From Chelydra serpentina (lineage: Eukaryota; Chordata; Testudines; Chelydridae), in assembly GCA_037349315.1 (NCBI GenBank), contig JBAIAC010000004.1, positions 44,023,001 through 44,087,000 of the forward strand: a DNA stretch of 64,000 nucleotides, read 5' to 3'. Every line of letters begins with the position of its first letter. Within the stretch, counting starts at the first letter, position 1. The position numbers were made by a program, and so were the translations under genes. Below, one piece after another: positions 19,491-28,898 of the stretch. A model generated the notes under the pieces. The model had not been told where the DNA came from. It ran no database searches and was given only the letters and a program-made list of their open reading frames with translations.

Positions 19491-22351
19491 TAGGAGGGCT
19501 GGGGGGGATCCTCATCAGCGGGGACGCTCGCGGCCCCCATTGGGCCGCGCAGCAGACCGTGACCTACCCCGAAGGTAAGCAGGGAGTCACGGAAGGTGCG
19601 GACCCGGTGGTAAGTCGCGGTACTCTGCTTCCCGGTCCCTTTACCCTCCCCCATGAGGGCCCTCGTGGCCCGGAGGATGCGGTTAAAGTCCCCCCAGCGC
19701 TGGAGAGCGAGCTGTACCTTGTTGCGGGAGCCGCGGACGTCTTCTAGAAACGCCCGCAGCTCGTCTCGCAGCTCATGGGGGGGCGGGGTCACTGGCCCCT
19801 GGTCGCCCTCCACTAGGGCCCCTGACACAGCCCCATGGCCCACAGACAGGCAGGGGGCGGACCCACGACGTGGCGCCCGATGGGCTGGCACCATGTGGCC
19901 TGGCTCAGACCCCATCTCAAAGGGGGGTGGCGGAGGGAAGAGAGCAACCCCTAGAGGGTCGGGACAGGGAGACACAAAGGCCGCTCCCTGGGGGTCATCC
20001 TCTGGGAAAGGAAAGGAGACTGCCCCAGGGGCGGCAACGGCATCGCGAGAGGTGGAGGGGGTAGGGATGGGATCGGGAGTAGGGGCAGGGCAGGGGTCGG
20101 GAGTAGAGTTGGGGAGAGGTATAGAGGCCAGATCCAGGGCCCCCGTAGCTGGGACGCTGGGAGGTGGCTCTCCTCCATCGGGCTCAGGAGTCTGAGGGGT
20201 GGGAGCGGGGGCCCCAGTGATGCCGGGCTCAGGCTCGATGGCAAGTGAAACAGCCACGGCATCATCAGATGGAGAATGGTTAGCGGGGCCCCCTCCCGGG
20301 AAGGAAGTCGATTGCTCCGTGCCAACGAGGGAGACCCCCGGTAAGTCGGGTCCCGGCCGCAAAGCACTGGCCGTCGCCACAGTGGGCTCGGCGGCCATCA
20401 GAGGAGTGCCACCCACGGCCGGGCAGGTCAAAGAGTCCAGGGGATCCTCGGAGGTAGGAGAGGAGGCAGGGACCATAGGGAGGGGGCACGGGGAAGGGAG
20501 GTCCGGAGTGAGGTCGCTCAGGTCGAGGCCCGCTGGCAGAGGGTCGTCCTCCCCCTGGGTAACCGGGGTCAGACCCAGGGCCTCGATCTCCTCGTAGATA
20601 GAGGGGAGATCACACCCCACCACCCCGGGGCCCTCCCCGCCATCGCCCGGGGCAACGCTCGCTTCGAGGCCCGCAGGGGCTTCAGCAGGTAAGGGGGCAG
20701 GAAGGGCTCCAGCAGAGGACTCCGTAGGAAGGGACTCCATCGGAGGGGCGGTGCTGCCTTCCGGTGCTGCCACGTCTGCCCTTGCCAGTAGTGGTGGACA
20801 AATGCCACCCGCGGGGAAAGCGGAGGGCTCGGCATCGGTGCCCTCCTTCCTGGTCTTCCGGGGGGCCTCCGCATCCGATGGCAGGAGCGGAGCTCGAGCC
20901 TTCCGCTTGCCCCGCTTTCCCTGTACGAGTGTCCAGCCCTCCATGGCATCGTCTGTGGGCTGGTCGACAGGGGTTGGGTCAGGGGGCAAGGGTGATGGTT
21001 TGGGGACTCGGGGAGGTAACGGCGAGGCAGCACAAGGGGGGGCAGACTCCCTCTGGGGCGGGCCATTTCCCACACCTGGCGTTACCCCTGCCACACCCTC
21101 CTCCACGGGCCCCGCCAGAGTGCGTACAACAGAGGTGGGGCTCTCCCGCTCGTCTGGGCGCGCTGGGGGGGGCACCCCCAGGGCCCGAGCGGAAGCAGCG
21201 GTGGACTGGGAAGGAGGAGGGGCGGCTCTGGGCGCCGGGCGGTCAAGGGCGCCGGCGGTGATGGGGCCGGCACCCTGCCGGGGCGTGGGGGTCTCGGATG
21301 CTCCTTCTTGCCGGGCCAAGGGACAGTCCCTCCGGACGTGCCCCAGCGCCCGGCAGAGGTAGCACCGGGCCTCCCCCGTCGAATAATGCACCCGGTAATG
21401 GGCCCCTTGGTAGGGGACTAGAAAAGACCCCTCAAGAGCCTCTCCACCACGCGCCGCCGGCGGCAGTTGAAGATGCACCTGCCGGCGGAACGAGAGGATG
21501 TGGCGGAGGGTGGGGTCCTTGCAGCCCAGCGAGAGAGGGCTGAGGATGTTAATAGGTTTCCCCAGGGTGGAGAGGGCAGGCAATAGGGCAGCGTTGGGCA
21601 GGAAGGGCGGGACGGAGGTCAGGACTACGCGGACACCCAGGTCCTCCAGTGGCTCCAGGGGGACGAATACGCCCCCCACCGCCAGGCCCTTCTCTACTGC
21701 CTCTTGAGCGGCGGCCTCCGAAGCAAGGAAGAATACCGCCTTGCCGTACATCTTGGAGGCCGCCACAATGGCCATGGGCCCCACCACCCTCGCCAACGCC
21801 CGCACGTAGGTTTCGATGTGGGGCGAGGCGGGCACCAGGTGGCAGCGGATGCCATGCCTCCTGGTCAAGGTGGGGAAGGGGCCCCGGCCACTAGGGATGG
21901 TACCAGAGGCAGTGGCTGGGAGAGAGGACTTGGCAGTTGGCGGGGGGGCCCCCGCCACCTGGGCATATGCTCTGGGGGTTGGAGGGGGGGCGCCCACGGT
22001 GCTGGTGGGGGGAACTACAGGGGGTGATGCCGCGGCCGGTGGTGGGGCCGTGGCAGTGGGGGTAGTCCCTGCCATGGAGGGCTTACTCTTTTTAGCGGGG
22101 CTCTTCCCCTTCCTTTTTCCCTGCCCCTTCCCGCCAGCTGGGGGTGTTCCCCGCAATTCAGAGGAGGCGAGGGACGTGGCAGCAGCGGAGGTCACCCCCT
22201 TGCCTGTCGCTGCCGGCACCCCAACAGGGGCGCTAGAAGGTGGTCTGGCAGCGGCAGTCGAGGTGGAGGCTAGGGGGGACGGCAGCGGGGCAGGCGGAGG
22301 AGGGGGGACAGGGTCCGCCACAGGGAGTCCACCCGCCATGTCTCCCGCCAT
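19490..22351 (-). CDS. LINE ORF1, CCHC zinc-knuckle protein, unit C
   Basis: The product is 953 aa from the first ATG, the same length as in unit B, with the knuckle at residues 330-343 and the conserved charged C-terminus ending PPQPS. Substitutions relative to B cluster in the Pro/Ser-rich middle, while the globular segment before the knuckle is almost unchanged. That pattern is compatible with constraint on the structured part. The stop shares its last base with the ORF2 ATG. Confidence 0.92.
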   Translation of the reverse strand: MAGDMAGGLPVADPVPPPPPAPLPSPLASTSTAAARPPSSAPVGVPAATGKGVTSAAATSLASSELRGTPPAGGKGQGKRKGKSPAKKSKPSMAGTTPTATAPPPAAASPPVVPPTSTVGAPPPTPRAYAQVAGAPPPTAKSSLPATASGTIPSGRGPFPTLTRRHGIRCHLVPASPHIETYVRALARVVGPMAIVAASKMYGKAVFFLASEAAAQEAVEKGLAVGGVFVPLEPLEDLGVRVVLTSVPPFLPNAALLPALSTLGKPINILSPLSLGCKDPTLRHILSFRRQVHLQLPPAARGGEALEGSFLVPYQGAHYRVHYSTGEARCYLCRALGHVRRDCPLARQEGASETPTPRQGAGPITAGALDRPAPRAAPPPSQSTAASARALGVPPPARPDERESPTSVVRTLAGPVEEGVAGVTPGVGNGPPQRESAPPCAASPLPPRVPKPSPLPPDPTPVDQPTDDAMEGWTLVQGKRGKRKARAPLLPSDAEAPRKTRKEGTDAEPSAFPAGGICPPLLARADVAAPEGSTAPPMESLPTESSAGALPAPLPAEAPAGLEASVAPGDGGEGPGVVGCDLPSIYEEIEALGLTPVTQGEDDPLPAGLDLSDLTPDLPSPCPLPMVPASSPTSEDPLDSLTCPAVGGTPLMAAEPTVATASALRPGPDLPGVSLVGTEQSTSFPGGGPANHSPSDDAVAVSLAIEPEPGITGAPAPTPQTPEPDGGEPPPSVPATGALDLASIPLPNSTPDPCPAPTPDPIPTPSTSRDAVAAPGAVSFPFPEDDPQGAAFVSPCPDPLGVALFPPPPPFEMGSEPGHMVPAHRAPRRGSAPCLSVGHGAVSGALVEGDQGPVTPPPHELRDELRAFLEDVRGSRNKVQLALQRWGDFNRILRATRALMGEGKGTGKQSTATYHRVRTFRDSLLTFGVGHGLLRGPMGAASVPADEDPPQPS

Positions 22352-23719
22352 GATGGGCGGTAAGGAAGGGAGAGAGACACCGGAGAAAAGCAAAGGGGAG
22401 GGGGGGGGGGAAACAGGTCAACCACTCCTCCCCGCTAGGCTGTGGGCAGGGGAGGAGGGTGCCAAACTGGAGGGGGGGCAGAGGGGGGCTAGCAAGGACT
22501 CGGGGGGGGGGGTGTCAGTCACCAACAGAAGGTGGACTTCCGGCTCCTCTAGCTGCACTAGGGGAGGGAAGGTTGCAACAACAGCAGGGGGGTGCAGTGA
22601 TCAACCAAAATGGGGGGAGCTCAAGCGCATGGGAGGGGGCATGGGCACACAAAGGGAGGGGCAAATCAGGGCCAGGAGGGCCGCAAAGGCAGGGGAACGA
22701 ACAGGCAGAGGGAACAAGGGGCTAGCTGTTGGGCCTGGCCAGGGCAAACGAACCAGGCTACAGCAGGAGAAGGGCGGGGCAGGGCAGGCAAACGCACTGA
22801 TGCTAATAAGGGGCTGGGACAAAAGGTATGGGGGGGGAGGGCAATCAGCTTCAGGGGTAAACAGGGCAGGCAGCAAGGGGCAAAGCTGGGGGGTCGTCCA
22901 GGGGGGGCAGTCCGGGGGGGGGGGGCAACTGCACCCACGTGCGCTTGCAGAAAAGTCAGTGATTGGCTGGCTGGCTGCTGCAGGCCCAAATGGTGGAAAC
23001 GGGCGTGGCAGGCCAGGCAAGCAGCTGAACCCTGGAGGCAGGAGCTGGAAGCAGATGGTGAGCAGCCAGTGGGGGCAGTGGAGGGGGCAGCGGTGGTGGT
23101 GGGGGTTTGGAGGTGGGGGGACACAGATGAACCAGGGGGCAGGCTCCACACCACACCCCCTGTGTCCCCACAAACACAGTCAGGACCCCTCACCACAAAA
23201 GCGCAGGTTGAAAGTCACTTAGTCCGTAATGGCCCCCTCCACAGTGGTCTCCAGAGTCTCTGTGTGCTCCCCCAGCAGCCGGTGGTCTTCCCAGTCCTCT
23301 TCCTCCTCTAAGCTCCAGGAGCTCCCCAGGACAAATGCAGCAGCAACTGCAGCAGCTCTAGCAACCCTGGCAGCCAGGCAGGAAGGGCCCCCCACAGGTG
23401 GTAGTAGTAGAGGGGCCCTGGCTCCTCCTTCCAGAGGGGGGAGGGGAAGGGGGGGCAGGTCAGCAGAGCCCCCCCCTCACTCACTCACACAGTCAGTTGC
23501 AGTCCAGGGAAGGAGCACACCAACCAGCCAGCGGCAGCAGCAGTCCAAAGTTGGTAGAAGGGGCTCCAGCCCACAGCAGCAGTCCAAGGGTGGGAAAGGA
23601 GCTCCAGCTAGTAGGGCAGCTAGAGAGGAAGAAGGCTCCAGCCAGCAGCAGCCCAGGGAAGGAAAGGAGAGAGGTCCAGCCAGCAGGACAGCCCAAGCAG
23701 ACTGACCTCCCTCTGTGTA
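22352..23719 (-). other. LINE 5' UTR, unit C
   Basis: This ~1.37 kb leader is equivalent to those of A and B. It is the only one of the three not followed by another LINE unit. Confidence 0.75.
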
Positions 23720-24405
23720 GCGGGGTGGCTACCCCCGCTTCTGCCCTGAGGGGCTTGAAACAGCCCTAGGAGAGGGCTGCAGCTCTGAAAGCTGAGCTGA
23801 TTGGGGGAAGTAGCTGCAGCTGGGCCACACCCCAAAACAGAGCCCTATAAGAGGCTGTGAGCCAGAAGCCCAAAGAGTCTCTCTCTGCTTCCAGAGAGAG
23901 AAGGGCCTGGCAGCCAGGAGCTAAGCAGGGTACCTGGAGTGGAGCAGGGCTGGGGAAAGGCTAAGGGAGCCGGGGAGCTCCCTTGAGAAAACCCCAGGCT
24001 GCAGGCCTGGTACGGCCAGCCCAGGTACTGGGGTTGCAGGGGCAGCCCATGGGTAGGCAGAGGCAGCAGGTTCAAACCCCCTTTGCCTATGATGAGTGGC
24101 TTACACTGCAGTGTGCCCCAGTGCATGGGGCTAGATGGGGACTGGCAGTAGCTGTACACTGAGGTGAAGTGGGGATAGTGGGTGGGGGGTTCCCCTGGGA
24201 GGGGAAGACCCTAGGATTAAGGCTGTGGGGTACTGCCAGTGGGGGCAGCACCCCAGAGAAAGGGGCACTGGGTCCTGGGAGGGACACGGGGGCCAGAGAG
24301 TGGTCAGGCGGATCACCGGCCTGAAGAGGGTGCTCTGGAGGCTGGACGAGCAATTCCCTGGACAACCAGCAGGAGGCGCCGCCGGGTGAGTCCGACCCGC
24401 TTGCA
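23716..24405 (+). mobile_element. Solo LTR-like element abutting the LINE array
   Basis: The ~690-bp sequence begins TGTAGCGGGG and ends CCCGCTTGCA, an imperfect inverted terminus of TG…CA form. It contains a TATA-like CCCTATAAGAGG near 23844. It is homologous over its length to the LTR at 61839-62517, which lies in the opposite orientation and has a clear 5-bp duplication. Here no duplication is found: the flanks read CTCTG (LINE) and GGCTG. No internal retroviral genes lie nearby. I do not assign a superfamily. Confidence 0.75.
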
Positions 24406-27400
24406 GGCTGGAGGTGTAATTCTCCCAATGAGCACCCAGGATACTACAGAGCCACTGATTTCCCCAACTGCATTGCTACATCACAGTGTGAAATAAATTC
24501 AATCACTCACAATATATTTTTAAACTAATAAATAAAGGGCTCTCCCCTTTCCTTCTTAATCCCCAGAAGACACTCTGCCAATCTTTAAATGATTCTACCC
24601 AAAACTACTTTTTGTTAAAAAGTTTTGGTTTGGAGTTGGTAGAGTGGGAAAACCCCAGAATAAAAATAAAGGCTAAATTCAATCTGTATATTGTGTTGAA
24701 TGTGGCCCCGTACTACACACAGTAAAACATGTCTTTTGTCACCCAATATACCCACATGATGGATTCAGTTGTGCCTCAGTGCACTTACGGGGTTCTGTTA
24801 ATTCCCTGGTTTCCTCCAGCAGTTCTTAAGCTGCAGGCAACGATGGCAGAAAATCTATTCAGGGATGGAAGGAAATGGCAACAGTGCAACTGCAGTCCTT
24901 GAAATGGATGTGGCCAGCTGGAGTGGGCAGGTGGCCATAGGGCCCAAGAGAAGCAAAGCACTGATTAAAGATATGCTCCCCCACCCCCAGACAGCTTCTG
25001 CTGGTGGGGTTCCTGTGCTGCTTTGGCCAGAACGTAAATCTACCTTTCCTGGTAGATCTCTTGGAGGAGGGCAATGATTAATTTCCTATAGAATACAGCT
25101 AGCGGAGGGGGTGGCAGTTGGCACCAGCGTAGGGGTGCCATCAAGCCCATGGGGTGAATGCACTGGCTTAGAATGTGGAAAGATTTTGTGGTGGTCCTTG
25201 CTTATTGGATAATGGACAGTGGTAGAGGATCATCTAAAATGCATAAAGGAACTCTGCTCTCACTCAGCAGCAGAACTCCTTACTTTAATGGGAACAAAGC
25301 CCACCACTTGTAGTCTATTGATTTTGTTCTATTCTGGAAAAAGAAATCCATCTTTAGGACACTATAATGAGATGAAACAAGTAGCTAGGAAAGGGTGGGG
25401 GGAATGGCTTTGTAGCTTTGGACTGCACAATGTCTGAGACCTTCTCTAATTCTGATCATGTGGTGTGGCTGGAGAGTGAGAGGGGGTGTGTGGGGTGGGG
25501 AGGGAGGTACCTGGCCAGGGAAAAGATCAGAAGTAAGAAGCTTCCTAGAATGGGAGCTTGGACTCCAAGGTCTCTTGCATAAAATGTCTCTCAAAGTAAA
25601 TAATTGGTGTTAGTGTTTCATGATGCTAATTCTGATACCTAATTAGGTTGAATTAAAACATGTTTTGTAGTGGCTGATTTGAATGCCTAAGGGGAGCTAT
25701 ATTTAATCTCTCCTAGAAACCTAGATTTGTTAACAAGCAAGTTGAGATGTGCCATATCTCAACAATATCTTCAGTGAACTGCTTCTAGATTGATGGCTGA
25801 TGTAGTGTTCATTACCATTCATAGCAAGTTCATTTTCTAACTTGAGGAGTGGAGTGAGAGGTGTAGAGAACTCCAGTTTCCAGTCTCTCTCCCACTCTAC
25901 CCCCACATCTGAGTCCTATCTGGGGAAGGAACAAACTTGCGTGCACACATCCTGGGCTGGTCCACAGGATCTGTGCGCATGTTTCCTAGGTTGTTAGAGA
26001 GAATTGTATGCTTTGTTTGCTCTCCTGAGGTCCCATCCCACCCTCTTGCTTTCAGGAAGTCTGAGGTCGTAAGGCCTGCACACTCCCTGCCATATCTGAT
26101 AGGCCTGTTCAGGTTTACCTCAAAGTTGGAGTCACCTTTGTGGATTGGGTGCAGGTGGAATGTTGTCACTCATTGGGATTACAGACGGTATTGTTGGAAC
26201 CCAGGTGCCTCCCTTTTTTTGTACTGCAAACAATTTTTTTTCCCCCCCAACAGATTCAGGCATTGGAGTAATGAAAGATACTCTGCATTACACCAGAGAG
26301 GTGCTCTGGGGCAAGACAAGCTGATCTTCTGACTTTTAAGGAAGCTGAAGAGAAAATGTCTTCCACATGAAAGAAACTAGACAGGTTGGAATAGCCAAAA
26401 TATTGGGGGTTTTTTTGTTTTGTTTTGTGACATGTACTGCTCCTAACTTGAAAGTAATAAGAATAAATGCTGGAAAATACTTCTTTAAATAAATTCTTAC
26501 AGCTTCAAACAAGTACACTAAAGGAACTCTAGAAATTGGCTTCATTCATATTGGTACTTGTAATGACAACTGACATCTCATTTGTATACCCAGAAATGGC
26601 ACTTGACTTCCAGTTTGATTAGCCTGACCTCTGAACAGGAAGCAGCTTCCTGACTGATTAGATACTTTCTTTTGTATCAAATGGCACAATTAGTCATAGT
26701 AGTCATCTTGTGGCACAGCCAGCTGAATGACATGTAATTTTAGTTAGGGGTAGACAATTATATATTCCTATTCTTTTCATCTTAATGGGAGCCTCTTCAT
26801 CCATGCTCACTCAGACAGAATCAGATAATAACAGCAAATAAGCAATTCAAATATCATTTGTACTTTCCTAGAATTCATACATTTTATTTGTGCAAGCCAA
26901 TTCTAAATATCAAGTTTTATGGCAAGCTAAAAAGTCTATAAGGAATCAGGGTTGAGCTAAAATAAGAACCAAATCAAAATGCGGGGCAAAACTTTTGTTT
27001 CCAGGGTAAGTCTGATTAACTTTTTCTCCTCCATCTGCTCTTGTGTCTGTATTGAGATGCAGAGAGAGACTATTCTCTCAGCATTTTGACTTAACCAGAA
27101 TCAGCATATATTAAAAACATTCTCAAAACCCACTTTCACAAGATATGCAGTCTGGTTTCCAGACTGAAGTGAAGTTCTGTTTGGCCTAACACACATCCAA
27201 AGTATATTGTGCTTATCTAAGATGAAATGAAGCTAAAGAGTTACCCACCACTAATATGTCTGAAAATGTAGTGCTGCAAAGTTGCTGCCAACCATCCTTA
27301 GAACAAGTGTGAATTCCATAGGCCAAATTCTACTCCTGGTTATACCCCTGTAGTTCCACTGCCTTCAAGGAGATTGCATGAGGCATAACTCAGATTGAAG

Positions 27401-27584
27401 TGTGGCCCATTGTTGACAAATGTATTGAACTCGGTGCCACTTTACTATGGTTCTAATGGAGGTTAGCTCAAAGACACTGCATCAGACTAGGGCAACATTC
27501 TTCACTGCTTTACTCCCTGTGTGATCCCACTGAAATCGATAGGATTATATGGGCTGTATCTATGACTTCAGGATTGGACCCAAC
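24406..27584. other. Intergenic AT-rich DNA without recognisable gene
   Basis: No convincing coding frame is present. Short ORFs here lack homology-like features. About 27325-27420 resembles a common short interspersed repeat, but the match is weak. Confidence 0.5.
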
Positions 27585-27892
27585 CAGTAGCGTAGGCAGG
27601 TCCGGCGCACAGGGGGAGCGACACTATAAAAAGGCACCTTCCCAGGCTCCCCCTGTACTCACCCAGCGGCGCTCTGGGTCTTTGGCGGCACTTCAGTGGT
27701 GGGTCCTCACTTGCTCCGGGTCTTCGATGGTACCCACTGCCGAAATGCCGCCAAAGACCCGGAGCGCCGCTGGGTGAGTGCAAGAAGTGGCGCTTAAAAA
27801 GCTAAAAAAAGGTGCCACTTCCTTTTTAAGGCGCCACTTCTGCTCACAGGGGGAGCGGCCACTCCCCCTGCTCCCCCCCGGCTATGCTACTG
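27585..27892. mobile_element. hAT-type MITE (308 bp)
   Basis: The termini are CAGTAGCGTAGGC and, as reverse complement, CAGTAGCATAGCC. They are flanked by a perfect 8-bp duplication GACCCAAC (27577-27584 and 27893-27900), the hAT signature. The interior contains large inverted repeats around GGGTCTTTGGCGGCA. It has no coding capacity. Confidence 0.88.
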
Positions 27893-27900
27893 GACCCAAC

Positions 27901-28505
27901 TCTGGGGGATGAAGGAAAACATGTAATTTGGATGCTTATGGTGATTCATGTCTTAGTTTTGATGTCAGAGGTAGATTCCGACAGAACTTGTACTTGGATA
28001 GAAATCCCAAAGAGAAGCCCAGTCACTCAAACCTGATAGCTTAGTTAGACTGCAATGGATATGCCAATAAATGTGCCTTAACATATTACCAAATGAACAC
28101 TATTTTCTCCATAGACTAAGTCTGTCATAACTAGGCCTATTTTTCACTTTAAAGCTTGAGGTGTAAAGATATCTGAGGCTTTTGTCAAACTCTAGAAGCA
28201 TCCAAATACATTTCACATGTAAATGGCATATGATGTAATGGATATTCTGACTTTCCACCACATATGTCTTACTGTCACCTGTGTCACGCTATAGTGAAAA
28301 TTTCCCAGGATAACTGGCTTTGTAGGGGGATTTTGCAACTTCAGCATAATGAAAACCGTACATGTTGGAGAACTATATGGTATTGTAGTCTAGTCATAGT
28401 CTGAACGAGCCACTGGGAGCCAGGGACTACTAGGTTTTAATGCTGACTTTGCCAGTGGCATGGTATGGCCTTAGGAAAAAAAGTCAAACGTGGCTTTCCC
28501 ATCTC
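27901..28505. other. Intergenic DNA, nothing recognised
   Basis: This is AT-rich unique-looking sequence between the hAT MITE and the Harbinger element. I see no gene or repeat signature. Confidence 0.5.
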
Positions 28506-28898
28506 TCAGGCCAGGTCTACACTAGGACTTTATGTCGAATTTAGCAGCGTTAACTCGATTTAATCCCTCACCCGTCCACATTAGGAAGCAGTGTATTTCG
28601 ACATAAAGGGCTCTTTGAATCGATTTCTGTACTCCACCCCGACGAGGGGAGTAGCGCCAAATTCGAAATGGCCATGTCGAAATCGAGGTACTGTGGACGG
28701 AAGTCGACGCTAATAGCTCCGGGAGCTATCCCACAGTGCACCACTCAGTGGACGCTCTGGACAGCAATCCGAGCTCGGATGCTCTGACCAGCCACTCAGG
28801 AAAAGCCCCGGGAAAATTTGAATTCCTTTTCCTGTCTGGCCAGTTTGAATCTCATTTTCTGTTTGGACATCGTGGCGAGCACAGCAGCACTGGCAACG

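Larger units (their letters stand above)
15428..23719 (-). mobile_element. Tx1/L1-type LINE, array unit C (complete, 5'-most)
   Basis: This is a full unit with 3' UTR 15428-15569, ORF2 15570-19490, ORF1 19490-22351 and 5' UTR 22352-23719. Both ORFs are intact. Its outer 5' end stops at the same base as the internal junctions (…CCTCTGTGTA on plus), which supports this as the true element 5' end. The last four bases, TGTA at 23716-23719, are shared with the start of the flanking LTR, so the exact border is ambiguous by four bases. Confidence 0.94.

Noticed and set aside
21816..23222. A 468-aa plus-strand open frame, with shorter equivalents in units A and B
   Set aside because: It is antisense to LINE ORF1 and the 5' UTR. 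It reads as Gly/Ala/Arg low complexity from GC-rich DNA and is not preserved at full length among the units.
25897..26332. Overlapping 90-aa and 131-aa ORFs considered as a host exon
   Set aside because: No domain, no splice context and no codon bias that I can defend.
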